This document shows, piece after piece, positions 16,535 to 27,910 of a stretch of DNA of 31,949 bases. A program made the translations under genes and the position numbers. This stretch comes from DSWT01 sp035415725 (GTDB lineage: Bacteria > Chloroflexota > Anaerolineae > B4-G1 > SLSP01). Where the stretch lies: the NCBI GenBank assembly GCA_035415725.1, contig DAOOGN010000045.1:1-31949 (forward strand), read 5' to 3'. Every line of letters starts with the position of its first letter. Position 1 is the first letter of the stretch. The notes under the pieces were generated by a model. The model was given only the letters and a program-made list of their open reading frames with translations, searched no databases and was not told the origin of the DNA.

Positions 16535-16590
16535 TCACGGATGACACGAATTTTCACTGATTTTTTTATACTTTTCGTGTCAATCCGTGA
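16535..16590. repeat. Inverted-repeat element in nurA leader
   Basis: The left arm TCACGGATGACACGAA (16535-16550) and the reverse complement of 16574-16590 are the same apart from one extra T. They form a 16-bp stem around an AT-rich 23-nt loop. Further CCGTG words follow on the right. It looks like a small non-coding dispersed element; it would form a strong hairpin about 70 nt before nurA. Confidence 0.7.
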
Positions 16591-16658
16591 AATCCGTGGT
16601 CGGTTTTTATTTCGACCCCATGAAATCCTGAGGAGCCGCTCTTTTTAGAAGACAATCT

Positions 16659-17831
16659 ATGCTGCATCTTGAACGATTGAAAACCGCTATCGACGCGATG
16701 AGCCATCTGACGGCCGAGCGACAGCAGCAGTGTGAGAGCGATACGGCGCAGGCGCTGCGGTGGCTGACGGACGCACCCGAACCGGCCGAGTTGCGCGCGC
16801 GCCTTGTTCCTGTCGTCGCCGGGGGAGGTGACTGGGCGGGAGCACTGCCCGCCACGGCTGCACCCCTCGACGCCCGCCTTGTGGCCGCCGGTGATCCCCC
16901 TCATGGCGCGGTGCTGATTGCGGTCGATGGCTCGCAGGTCTACCCCGACCCGCACGCTGCGGTGCTCTACTATCTGCTGCAAATCGGCGGCCTCGCCTTT
17001 CGTTACGATGGGTCCCGTCCCACGCCCTACAGTTGCGAATCGCTGCACTTCCGCGACGATGAACTGTATGATGCCCAGGGGTATCCGATTTCGTCAGAGC
17101 AAGTAGGGATGCGGCGGCTGGTCCGCGAGATGGAATACCTGGCCGAATTGACGACTCTGGAACGCCACGTCGCGCCGGCGGCCCCGTTGATGGCGCTGAC
17201 CGATGGGCCGCTCTTGTGGCCCTACATCGAGCGCAGTCGGGCCGATTCCGCGGCACTGGAGGCATACCTGGCGGCAATGTCCGAGATCCGCCAGGCCGGC
17301 GGGCTGCCGGTAGGCTATGTGGCGCGTCCTGGCGGGCGGACGCTCGTGGAATTGTTGTGGGCCGGGCAGTTGTCACCGGCAGATATTCCGGGCCGACTGG
17401 CGGATAACCCGCTGCGTGGGTTAACCGACGCGATATTGATGGCTCATTTCTTGCGACCGGGTGAGCGCTCGGCATGGTTTAGCCGCCCCTCGGCGACGAA
17501 TCAACGCCAGGCAGATCACGGACACGAGGTGTGGTTTTGTTACGTGAACGTCGGCACCGAGCACGCGCCGGTGATTGCGCGACTGGAAACGCCGCACTGG
17601 GGCGCCATAGACGAGGACGCGATCACCGCGTTACACGTCATCCTGCTGCACCAGGCACGTGTGCTGAACGGCTATCCCTATGCCCTGGCGCGCGCCCACG
17701 AAGAGGCCCTGGTGACAACGGCCGACAAGGCCGCTCTGGACAGCGAAATCCAACGCCACATCCTGGAACAGGGCATCGTCGTCCGCCCCTCGGAAAAAGC
17801 ACAGCAGAAGGCCTATCTGGGACGGCGGTGA
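16659..17831 (+). CDS. nurA: NurA-domain nuclease
   Basis: This 390-aa protein matches NurA, the 5'-3' nuclease that works with the HerA translocase in DNA-end resection. The N-terminal metal-binding motif is visible as IAVDGSQVYPD (Asp90-Gly-Ser). A second acidic block is LMALTDGPLLWPY, and the C-terminal region includes ETPHWGAIDEDAITALHVILL. The N-terminal 80 residues are helical and probably coiled. The ATG at 16659 has only a weak AGAAG upstream. It is followed after 80 bp by a HAS-barrel gene, the usual HerA-type companion, but no HerA ATPase lies in the window. Confidence 0.82.
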   Translation: MLHLERLKTAIDAMSHLTAERQQQCESDTAQALRWLTDAPEPAELRARLVPVVAGGGDWAGALPATAAPLDARLVAAGDPPHGAVLIAVDGSQVYPDPHAAVLYYLLQIGGLAFRYDGSRPTPYSCESLHFRDDELYDAQGYPISSEQVGMRRLVREMEYLAELTTLERHVAPAAPLMALTDGPLLWPYIERSRADSAALEAYLAAMSEIRQAGGLPVGYVARPGGRTLVELLWAGQLSPADIPGRLADNPLRGLTDAILMAHFLRPGERSAWFSRPSATNQRQADHGHEVWFCYVNVGTEHAPVIARLETPHWGAIDEDAITALHVILLHQARVLNGYPYALARAHEEALVTTADKAALDSEIQRHILEQGIVVRPSEKAQQKAYLGRR

Positions 17832-17911
17832 GAGGGAGAGCGCGAGAGCAGGAGATTTGCCCTTGGCTGATTGACCGATTTTCAGATTCGCTGATTCTTC
17901 AGGAGCATTGA

Positions 17912-18523
17912 ATGGCCGACCAAGACAAAACGATTACGATTGGTAATGTACTCCGGGCCGACATCCGTGGATTTGTGGTGGCGTCGCACATCCCGGCGCC
18001 GGATGTCCCCACGTTTGGCACCTTCGTGCGCGCGGCTATCCAGCAGGAGCGTGCGGAACTCATCGGCCTGGTGTACAACATCACCTTACAGGACGATCCC
18101 TTTCTCAAGAATTTGGCCGTCACCGTAGTTGAGGACGATCCTCGCTATGCGGAGATCATCCGCGACCAGCAGGAGAACCGCGCCATTCCGGTCGAAATCG
18201 CGGTGGTTGCCATCGGCTACCGGAACAACGAGGGCTATCACTATGGCCTGCCGCCGCAGCCTCCCATGATCCTGCACCGCATCACGGTATGCAGCCAGGA
18301 CGAAGTCCGCCACATCACCGCTGCGCCGGACTTTCTGCATACCTTACTCGACAACCGCGATGTCCCCGCCGACGAGCTGATCCCCACGGCGCTTCAACAG
18401 GCCGCGCACCTGCTCCCGGAGACGCTGCGTGAGGATTTTTATCTCGATGCCGGGCGCTATCTGGCCCATTATTGGGGACGTGATCCCGCCCGTCTCGAAC
18501 GCATCTTGCGTCGACTGGCCTGA
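17912..18523 (+). CDS. HAS-barrel-like protein next to nurA
   Basis: The 203-aa protein begins ITIGNVLRADIRGFVVASHIPAPDVPTFGTFVRA, which resembles the HAS-barrel (HerA-ATP synthase) N-terminal domain found on HerA translocases. The rest appears helical with no P-loop, so it is not itself an ATPase. A strong CAGGAGCATTGA precedes the ATG. Adjacency to nurA supports a DNA-repair or NurA-associated role, perhaps as the barrel part of a split HerA. The identification rests on the pattern of the first 60 residues and on context. Confidence 0.6.
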   Translation: MADQDKTITIGNVLRADIRGFVVASHIPAPDVPTFGTFVRAAIQQERAELIGLVYNITLQDDPFLKNLAVTVVEDDPRYAEIIRDQQENRAIPVEIAVVAIGYRNNEGYHYGLPPQPPMILHRITVCSQDEVRHITAAPDFLHTLLDNRDVPADELIPTALQQAAHLLPETLREDFYLDAGRYLAHYWGRDPARLERILRRLA

Positions 18524-18533
18524 GAGCGGAGAG

Positions 18534-18561
18534 TTGTCGAAAACCGGAGAAGTTGTATACT
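18534..18561 (+). promoter_or_regulatory. Possible promoter for the lipoprotein gene
   Basis: TTGTCG (18534-18539) and TATACT (18556-18561) are separated by 16 bp, about 130 nt upstream of the lipoprotein ATG. The match is moderate, and read-through from nurA cannot be excluded. Confidence 0.35.
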
Positions 18562-18688
18562 GCGTAGTCGCCAATTCAGGAGTCGGATCGTCTGGTCGTT
18601 CAAAGAACCACCGCAGTGGCTCCTACGAATGGAGATTTTCAGGACTATTTGACGAATGACTATCAGACTATTTTTCGAGGAGAAAGCT

Positions 18689-19681
18689 ATGCGATCTCGA
18701 TTCTCTGGAGTACATTATGTTGGCTTGCTGCTGATGATGGCGCTGGTCGTGACCGGTTGCACTGAACCCCCACCTGCAAACGAGGCAACCTCGGAGACGG
18801 CGGAAATGGTCCCTGTCATCACCGAAGTTTCAAAGGATGTGGCCCCCGCCGCGACGGCTACCCCTCGTCCCCTGCCTACAGCCAGGCCGACGAACACCCC
18901 GATGCCCACGCCGACCGCTGTACCGACCGCGACGCCGTCGCCCGAACCAACGGCCACGTCAGAACCCACCGCCACGCTGGAATCCACCGCCACGTTAGAA
19001 CCAGCCGCCACGCTGGAATCCACCGCCACGCCGAAGCCGGCTATGCCGCCGGCGCCTTCTGTGCCGCAGCCCCCGGCCGTAGTTTCTTCTTCCTCTGCGT
19101 TGACGGTGTTGGACGATGTGAACACGGCTCCGCCTCTCAGCGTCCACGTTAGCGCCAACCAGGCTCTGGAAGGCTATCGCTTCAGAGTCTCCGGCACTAT
19201 CCGCAACGACGCCGCCGAGAACTACACCGGCTTGGGCATTGTGGCGACCTTCTACACCTCTGACGGATCGCGCTATGGGCCGATCAAGGCGAACCCGGCG
19301 TGTTTGTTGCTTGCGCCGGGGGATGAATGTCCGTTCATGGTTGAGGCTCTGTCGAAAGACCTGGTTGCGGTGATGCTGCACCCGGAGGGATACCCGACGT
19401 CCCGGGGAGCGGCCCCCCTGACCCTGAGTGGCCTGAGAAGCTACCGGGATGGCGTCGGCTATGTGCATCTCACGGGGCGGGTGACGAACGCCAATCCTTT
19501 CGCGGTGAAAAATGTGACCGTCAATGGGGCACTGCTTAACGCCGCCGGCGAAATTGTGAGCGTCGGCATGAGCATCCTTATTGACAATGTGACGGCGAAT
19601 GGTGCGGCCACATTCGACGTGGCCGTCCCCTACACACCCTATACGAATTACAAATTGTATGTTCAGGGCGAGCCGCAGTAA
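18689..19681 (+). CDS. Secreted lipoprotein with FxLYD-like domains
   Basis: The 330-aa product has a lipoprotein signal peptide: a basic start, hydrophobic LLLMMALVV, and lipobox VTGC with Cys at about residue 24. A Thr/Pro/Glu-rich linker follows, with repeated ATLEST/TATLEP units (about residues 50-130). Two beta-rich repeats then begin at YRFRVSGTIRNDAAENYTGLGIVATFY and YVHLTGRVTNANPFAVKNVTVNGAL, a pattern typical of FxLYD domains. The ATG at 18689 is set by GAGGAGAAAGCT; an ATG 33 bp upstream lacks such a site. It probably sits on the outer face of the membrane. Function unknown; the second repeat ends at the C-terminus (YKLYVQGEPQ). Confidence 0.8.
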   Translation: MRSRFSGVHYVGLLLMMALVVTGCTEPPPANEATSETAEMVPVITEVSKDVAPAATATPRPLPTARPTNTPMPTPTAVPTATPSPEPTATSEPTATLESTATLEPAATLESTATPKPAMPPAPSVPQPPAVVSSSSALTVLDDVNTAPPLSVHVSANQALEGYRFRVSGTIRNDAAENYTGLGIVATFYTSDGSRYGPIKANPACLLLAPGDECPFMVEALSKDLVAVMLHPEGYPTSRGAAPLTLSGLRSYRDGVGYVHLTGRVTNANPFAVKNVTVNGALLNAAGEIVSVGMSILIDNVTANGAATFDVAVPYTPYTNYKLYVQGEPQ

Positions 19682-19702
19682 GGCTACGCAGGTAGAGTGC
19701 AA

Positions 19703-19792
19703 ATGATGGGGAAACGCTTGGGTCGGTCTCTAATCGCGCTCGCCTGTGCCCTGTGGCTCGGTCAGAGGCCGGCCACAGTTTGTCAGGCATAA
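19703..19792 (+). CDS. Tiny signal-peptide-like ORF, 29 aa
   Basis: Two tandem ATGs (19703 and 19706) open a 29-codon frame. It reads like a secretion signal: Lys/Arg at the start, hydrophobic LIALACALWLG, then a small-residue end (VCQA). The ribosome-binding site is weak (GGTAGAG). It stops 7 bp before the LDH start. It may be a leader peptide, the remnant of a lost secreted protein, or chance. Confidence 0.25.
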   Translation: MMGKRLGRSLIALACALWLGQRPATVCQA

Positions 19793-19799
19793 TGATCAG

Positions 19800-20777
19800 A
19801 TGAGCATCTTCATGAATCCATTGATGAGCCGGCGGCGTAAGATCGTGGTGGTTGGCGCAGGCGCAGTAGGTGCGACGTTTGCTTATGCGCTTGCCCAAAG
19901 CGGTTTGGCCGATGAGATGGCCTTGATAGATAAGAACCAGGATTTGGCGCGCGGACAGGCTCTTGACCTGGCGCATGGTCAACCGTTCTTCCCTACCGTT
20001 TCCATCCATGCCGGCGATCCGTCGGACTATGCTGACGCGCAGTTGATTGTCCTCACCGCCGGAGTAGCTCAGCGTCCGGGCGAAACGCGGCTTGAACTTT
20101 TGCAAAAGAACGCCGCCATTGTACGTACCGTGGTCATGGATATCCTGGCCCAGAACTCTGGCGCCGTGTTGCTGGTCGTCACGAACCCTGTGGACGTGAT
20201 GACTTACGTTGCTTTGCACTACACCGGTTGGGACAGGGGGCGTGTTATGGGATCCGGCACCGTCTTGGACAGCGCCCGTCTGCGTCATCTGTTGAGCCTC
20301 CATTGCGGGGTTGACATTCACAATGTACACGGCTACGTGCTTGGCGAGCACGGCGACACTGAGTTTGCTGCCTGGTCGATGATGCACGTGGCCGGCCTGC
20401 AGCTTGATGCCTTCTGTCCGATTTGTGGCCGGTGCGCCAACTGGGAGGCAGAACGCAACCGCATCCAGCAGGAAGTCCGGGATTCTGCTTATCACATCAT
20501 CGATTACAAGGGAGCGACTTCCTTTGCCGTTGGCCTGGCGCTGGTGCGCATCGCCGGAGCGGTCTTGCGGGGAGAGAACAGCGTGCTGACGGTTTCCACC
20601 TGGCTCGACGGCGAATTCGGGCTGCGGGACGTCTGTCTCAGTGTGCCTTGCCTGGTGTCAGACCACGGCGTCAGCAGGATTATCGAGAGCGTTCTCCCGG
20701 AGCAAGAGCAGGCGGCGCTTTCGACCTCGGCTGCTACTTTGCAAAAAGCCATCGCGCAACTTGACCTGGCGCACTGA
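19800..20777 (+). CDS. ldh: L-lactate dehydrogenase
   Basis: This NAD-dependent enzyme interconverts pyruvate and L-lactate. The 325-aa product has the Rossmann motif VVGAGAVGATFA and the substrate-loop Gln in AQRPGETR (Gln, not the Arg of malate dehydrogenase). It also has the catalytic Arg in DSARLR, the catalytic His in GEHGDTE, and the substrate Thr in GATSFAVGLAL. The start may be the ATG at 19800, 19812 or 19824; none has a strong ribosome-binding site. An unusual CxxCxxC cluster (CPICGRC) lies after the active-site helix in a variable region. A terminator follows at 20792-20813. Confidence 0.94.
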   Translation: MSIFMNPLMSRRRKIVVVGAGAVGATFAYALAQSGLADEMALIDKNQDLARGQALDLAHGQPFFPTVSIHAGDPSDYADAQLIVLTAGVAQRPGETRLELLQKNAAIVRTVVMDILAQNSGAVLLVVTNPVDVMTYVALHYTGWDRGRVMGSGTVLDSARLRHLLSLHCGVDIHNVHGYVLGEHGDTEFAAWSMMHVAGLQLDAFCPICGRCANWEAERNRIQQEVRDSAYHIIDYKGATSFAVGLALVRIAGAVLRGENSVLTVSTWLDGEFGLRDVCLSVPCLVSDHGVSRIIESVLPEQEQAALSTSAATLQKAIAQLDLAH

Positions 20778-20791
20778 AGCTCGCTGGAATG

Positions 20792-20813
20792 GCCCGGCCT
20801 TTTCAGGCCGGGG
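20792..20813. terminator. Hairpin terminator between convergent genes
   Basis: CCCGGCCT (20793-20800) pairs with AGGCCGGG (20805-20812) across a TTTC loop, followed on the plus strand by GGGCTTTGTT. It sits 15 bp past the ldh stop and 16 bp from the end of the converging peptidase gene. The T-run is short, so it favours the plus strand only modestly. Confidence 0.75.
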
Positions 20814-20828
20814 GGCTTTGTTGCGGCG

Positions 20829-22982
20829 TCACAGATTCGCCACCAAAAAGTCTCTGATGCGCTCTTCCATGTAAATGCGATCTGCGAGGCGTCGCGGAGT
20901 ATGGCGTTCATCAGGGAAGAGCAGGAGATCGTAAGGCTTGCGTGCGTGGATGAGTGCATTGATCAGCCGCGCGGTGTGGCGGAAGTGGACATTTTCGTCG
21001 ATCAGCCCATGGACGAGGAGCAATTTCCCTGCGATTTTATCCACGTGCGCCATCACACTGCTGACACGATAGCCCGCGGGATTCGCTTGCGGCGTGCCCA
21101 TGTACCGCTCGGTGTAGTGCGTATCGTAGCCGTCCCAGTGTGTGACGGGCGCGCCCGCCACCGCAACTTTGAACGTCGCCGGCGCGCGCGCCAGACACAT
21201 CGCTGCCATGTAACCGCCGTAGCTCCAGCCGTAGATACCCACACGCGCCGGGTCCGCCAGCCCTTGTGTGACGAGCCAGCGTACACCGTCTACCTGATCC
21301 TGCACTTCGACATCGCCCATGTTGTGCTTGAGCGCCCCTTCGAAGGCCAATCCCCGTCGTGCGCTGCCGCGATTGTCCACTTTGAACACCACAAAGCCCC
21401 GGCTGCTCAGGTATTGCGCGCGCATGTCCACCGTTAAAGTCCAACTGCGGCTCACATACTGGACATGCGGTCCCCCATAGACACTGACGACGAGTGGATG
21501 TGGACCGGGGCCGTACTCTGCCGGAGGAAGATAGAGCGCGCCGTACAGCGTATCGCCGTGGTGGTTTGGGAAGGCGACGATCTCCGGCGGAGGTAAGTCC
21601 AGAGCGGCGACGCGCGGATCGGGCGTATCGTAGAGGGTGTGCCGCAGGGCGCCGTCCGCCAGGTCGCGCAGTGTGACCGTCGGCGGCGTCTCCGGCGCGC
21701 TGTGGACGTCGATGAAGCGCCGGCAGGCGTGGTCGAGGGTGACGGTGTGCATTCCCGGCTCGTGGGTGATCTTCCGCACAGCGCCGCCGTCCAATGACAC
21801 GGCGTAGAGGTGCTGTTCCGTGGGATGCTCCTTCGTCGCCGTAAAATAAACCCATCCACGCGCCTCGTCGATGCCGGCGAGGGTGTCCACCATCCACGGG
21901 CCGTCCGTCAGTTGGCGGATCAACCGGCCGGCACCATCATACAGATAAAGATGCCGGAATCCGCTGCGCTCCGAGGCCCACACGAAGCGTCCATCCTTGA
22001 GCGGGGTGAGCATGTCGTGGAGGTTGATCCACACATCGTTGTGCTCGACAAGGAAGGGGACCCCGGCGCCAGTCTGCGGATCGAAGCGCACCAGCCGCAG
22101 TTCGGTTTGCGCGCGGTTTTCGATCTGCGCGACGAGGCTGCCGTCGGGGAACCATTGCACGCGGGCCAGGTAAATGTCGTCATCCGCCCCCAGGTCCATC
22201 CACACCGGCGCGCCGCCGGTCACGGGGACGACCCCCAGCCGTACTTGCGCATTGGCCTGCCCGGCGAAGGGATAGCGGTGATCTTCCTGTGCACCTTCGC
22301 TGACGTGCTCCTGTCCCTGGTGGACGATGCGGTACACGGGAATGGGCGTCTCATCCACCTCGGTGAACGCCAGGCGGCGGCCGTCGGGCGCCCACCAGAA
22401 GCCGTGATGGCGATACATCTCTTCTTGCGCGATGTACTCGGCGAGGCCGTGGGTACGCCCGGCCTCACGCGCGCCCGTAGTCAGTGGCAGGGGGGCGCCG
22501 CCTTCCGCCGGGATGACGTAGAGTTCGGCCTCCTGCACGTAAGCCACGGCGCTGCCGTCCGGCGAGAATTGCGGATCGAGCGCCGGAGCGCCATCGCCGC
22601 GCACGATTTCGCGCAGTGGCGGATCCACAGTATCTTGGACGTCAATGCCGCCGTTGAGCGGCACGAGCACGCGGAAACCTTGCCCGGACAGCGCGTAGCG
22701 CGTCACACCCACGGCGAGAGAACGAGCGCGCTCGCGGCGCAATTTCTCTTCGAGCGAGAGCGTTTCTTCTGTTTCCCCGCCCGTTGGCGGGATGACGAGT
22801 GGCCGCGTTGTGCCCGACACCGGATCGCAGGCATAGAGCTGCTGGGTGAGGGTGCCTTCCGCGCTGTGGAGGTAGGTAATCAGCGCGTCGTCGGCGCTGA
22901 AGGCGAACGTGTTGGGGATCGCCATGCCCGGCAGAGGGTACCGGGCCACGTCGTCGAGGGTGATTTTTGAGGATGGGGGCAT
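20829..22982 (-). CDS. S9 family peptidase (DPP IV-like)
   Basis: This serine peptidase is of the prolyl-oligopeptidase/dipeptidyl-peptidase IV class, 717 aa. Residues about 30-440 form a beta-propeller (recurring blocks such as WFPDGSLVAQ and WAPDGRRLAFTE). The C-terminal alpha/beta-hydrolase domain has the catalytic triad: Ser587 in GWSYGGY, Asp662 in HGLIDENV and His694 in DERHTPR. An EE pair in YIAQEEMYRHHGFWW matches the N-terminus-recognising glutamates of DPP IV, so dipeptide release is likely. No signal peptide is seen, so it appears cytoplasmic. The ATG lies only 6 bp after the hepT remnant stop, with no strong ribosome-binding site. Confidence 0.92.
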   Translation of the reverse strand: MPPSSKITLDDVARYPLPGMAIPNTFAFSADDALITYLHSAEGTLTQQLYACDPVSGTTRPLVIPPTGGETEETLSLEEKLRRERARSLAVGVTRYALSGQGFRVLVPLNGGIDVQDTVDPPLREIVRGDGAPALDPQFSPDGSAVAYVQEAELYVIPAEGGAPLPLTTGAREAGRTHGLAEYIAQEEMYRHHGFWWAPDGRRLAFTEVDETPIPVYRIVHQGQEHVSEGAQEDHRYPFAGQANAQVRLGVVPVTGGAPVWMDLGADDDIYLARVQWFPDGSLVAQIENRAQTELRLVRFDPQTGAGVPFLVEHNDVWINLHDMLTPLKDGRFVWASERSGFRHLYLYDGAGRLIRQLTDGPWMVDTLAGIDEARGWVYFTATKEHPTEQHLYAVSLDGGAVRKITHEPGMHTVTLDHACRRFIDVHSAPETPPTVTLRDLADGALRHTLYDTPDPRVAALDLPPPEIVAFPNHHGDTLYGALYLPPAEYGPGPHPLVVSVYGGPHVQYVSRSWTLTVDMRAQYLSSRGFVVFKVDNRGSARRGLAFEGALKHNMGDVEVQDQVDGVRWLVTQGLADPARVGIYGWSYGGYMAAMCLARAPATFKVAVAGAPVTHWDGYDTHYTERYMGTPQANPAGYRVSSVMAHVDKIAGKLLLVHGLIDENVHFRHTARLINALIHARKPYDLLLFPDERHTPRRLADRIYMEERIRDFLVANL

Positions 22983-22988
22983 GGTTGT

Positions 22989-23453
22989 TTATTTTCCCAG
23001 TATACGTTCCAGCGTCTTTACCAAAGGCGGCAAATCAAGCTGCACCGTCCACCAAAGAATTCCCCGATTGATGTCAAAATAGGCATGAACCAGCCGGTTA
23101 CGCATACCCACAATATCAGCCCAAGGAATATCTTGTGCTTGTGCCCGCCCTTGATCTGTGACCTGGTTAGCAGCTTCACCCACGATCTCGACCAACTTCA
23201 CCAATGACAACATCAACATGGGGTCGTTATTGAGGTCTGCGCGCGTTTTATCTTTAGGACTTACGCAAATTTCCGTTTGTAGTGACGGCTTCAACCGTTC
23301 TTAGCTCCTAAGAGACGCCTGAAGGCGTCACTACAAATCCTCCGCCGCTTGATTCGAGCCAGACTGGCGTAAGTCCTGATCTTGTGTGAACTGAAGCGCC
23401 TGACGCGCTGTATCTAGCATATAATGCAGTCGGGTCGTATCATCCCTGTACAT
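22989..23453 (-). pseudogene. hepT: hepT toxin gene split by a MITE-like insertion
   Basis: This is a HEPN-family RNase toxin of the MNT/HEPN (MntA-HepT) type, now interrupted. The intact part (22989-23254) encodes KTRADLNND..LVEIVGEAAN..IPWADIVGMRNRLVHAYFD, including the catalytic RX4HXY motif (RNRLVHAY). The missing N-terminus lies past the insertion. An ATG at 23453 opens 24 codons (ending LDTARQALQFTQ) in the same frame, and removing the insertion plus one target duplicate rejoins them at GAT-AAA into an ordinary HepT of about 111 aa. The insertion adds 129 bp, a multiple of three, but brings an in-frame TAG at 23331-23333. A TTG inside the element could start a shortened product. Confidence 0.88.
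23256..23377. mobile_element. MITE-like element inside hepT (122 bp)
   Basis: The ends are AGGACTTACGC and its exact reverse complement GCGTAAGTCCT (11 bp). The element, with one extra base at each side, is flanked by the 5-bp direct repeat ATCTT (23250-23254 and 23379-23383). Inside, TTTGTAGTGACGGCTTCA (23276-23293) and the reverse complement of 23320-23337 match at 17 of 18 positions. No coding capacity is seen, so a transposase in trans is assumed. The family was not identified. Confidence 0.85.
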
Positions 23454-23595
23454 ACTGTACCTCTGCTTCCTCGATCACCCTTTGGCGAAAGTAGCGGCTC
23501 AAATCCTCTGGTGTGCGAAGATCGGCTTCGCGTTCTCCCAAAAGGGCTGATAGCTCCCGTTCCATACGCGCTATGCCGAAAAGACCGGGAGTTGT
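23440..23595 (-). pseudogene. Truncated MntA-type nucleotidyltransferase antitoxin
   Basis: The last 50 or so residues (PGLFGIARMERELSALLG..DLRTPEDLSRYFRQRVIEEAEVQY) match the C-terminal part of MNT-family minimal nucleotidyltransferases, the antitoxin partner of HepT. The N-terminal half with the catalytic GSxxxG and DxD residues is absent. Upstream of about 23595 the frame enters unrelated DNA adjoining the kinase/pyrophosphorylase gene. It overlaps the hepT start by 14 nt, the normal order for this pair. The breakpoint suggests a deletion or recombination. Confidence 0.75.
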
Positions 23596-23632
23596 GTATT
23601 CAGCATAGCACAAAAATGTTTTGAGACAAAAT

Positions 23633-27009
<3,377 letters not shown>

Positions 27010-27013
<4 letters not shown>

Positions 27014-27864
27014 GCGTTCCTCCTCAGTTCGCGGGTCGCCAGGAGTTCCACAAGGCGGGCCAGGATTTCCTCGCGGTCGTTGCCGCTGAGGGCGAGCGCC
27101 AGTTGGGCGTTCAGCAGTCCGTACTTCACGCCCACATCGTAGCGCAGGGCGCGTTCTTCGAGGGCCAGGTACTTTTCGCGGGTCGCCAGCACGGCCAGCG
27201 CGTCCGATAAGGTGACGTGCTGATTCGCCGCTGTGCCGATTCTGGACTCGAGAATTTCCATCACCGTCGGCGTGAGGACGTGCATTCCGAAGAAGCAGAG
27301 GTAGTGGCCCGCGCGCAATCCCGGCACGATGAGGCGCAGTTCGGCCTCCGTGGGGGTGGGTTTTTCGATGACGGTGTCGATTTCGTAGAGGTCTTTGCGA
27401 CCCGGTACGCGCTTGCCGCCGACCGCACCGTAGTAGGGCAGCAGGCTTTCCCGCGTCGCCTGTACAGCGGAAACGGCGCAGTTTTCGGCTTCGGCTATAG
27501 CGACGAGCTGCTGGGCGCAACTGCGCGTGTCGGCGCTCACGTAGAGATGATCCCCCACCAGGTGGAGGAAGGACGCAGCGCCGACGAAGTCTTTGGCGCA
27601 GTAGATGGCATGTCCATAACCGCGCGGCTCCATCTGCGGAATGAAGTGGAGTCGCCCGGCGTGATCGCCCACGACGGCGGCGTAAGGGCCTTCATCGCCG
27701 GGCGCAACGATGACGGCTATTTCCTCGATGCCGGCGCTGAGAGCTTCTTCCACCAGGATACCGAGGACGGACTTCTCCGCGCCGTCGCGGTCGGTGAGTG
27801 TTTGGAGGGGCAAAGTGCGCTGATGTCGTCCTGCGGCAGTGATAACAGCTTTAGTAATGGGCAT
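27010..27864 (-). CDS. GalU-like sugar-1-phosphate nucleotidyltransferase
   Basis: The 284-aa product has the GalU/RfbA-type nucleotidyltransferase fold: KAVITAAG at the start, the HLVGDHLYV segment in place of the metal-binding LGDDL, and VIEKPTPTEAE followed by GHYLCFFGMHVLTP. It would make a UDP- or dTDP-sugar from the sugar-1-phosphate. The signature loop is altered: AAGxGTRxLP is AAGRHQRTLP, and the usual downstream PK is missing, so substrate or activity may differ. The ATG follows GGAGGTCATACC; the stop overlaps the kinase/pyrophosphorylase start (ATGA), so the two are co-translated. A possible promoter lies at 27881-27910. Confidence 0.8.
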
Positions 27865-27880
27865 GGTATGACCTCCATAT

Positions 27881-27910
27881 AAGATAAAGGTATCTATTCA
27901 GGCTTGTAAA
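27881..27910 (-). promoter_or_regulatory. Possible promoter of the GalU-like gene
   Basis: On the minus strand TTTACA (27910-27905) and TATCTT (27886-27881) are 18 bp apart, with the ATG only about 17 nt beyond the -10. The match is modest and the leader very short. Confidence 0.35.

Larger units (their letters stand above)
16096..16658. other. Divergent intergenic region mraZ/nurA (563 bp)
   Basis: There is no credible gene here. From left to right it holds the mraZ leader with MraZ boxes (16151-16185), the dcw promoter (16188-16216), a hairpin AGACGGC / GCCGTCT (16293-16315), a direct pair of TATAGACA (16374 and 16387) overlapping a plus-strand promoter (16389-16417), dispersed repeat copy 2 (16454-16507) and an inverted-repeat element (16535-16590). 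The minus strand also has two TTTGGGAT words about 23 bp apart upstream of the dcw -35 (16201-16234), of unknown meaning. Confidence 0.75.

Noticed and set aside
18715..19158. 147-aa minus-strand frame rich in Ala/Val/Gly/Ser
   Set aside because: It is the antisense of the repetitive Thr/Pro-rich linker of the lipoprotein, so its regularity is a composition effect.
22989..23294. Intact short HepT gene starting at TTG
   Set aside because: Its first 13 or so residues are encoded by the inserted element; the true N-terminal codons lie on the far side.
23256..23377. Insertion sequence with its own transposase
   Set aside because: The element is only 122 bp and has no coding capacity.
27014..27520. 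In-frame N-terminal extension of the kinase/pyrophosphorylase to 1295 aa
   Set aside because: The extra stretch only overlaps the GalU-like gene in another frame, and a clear ribosome-binding site precedes the ATG at 27013.
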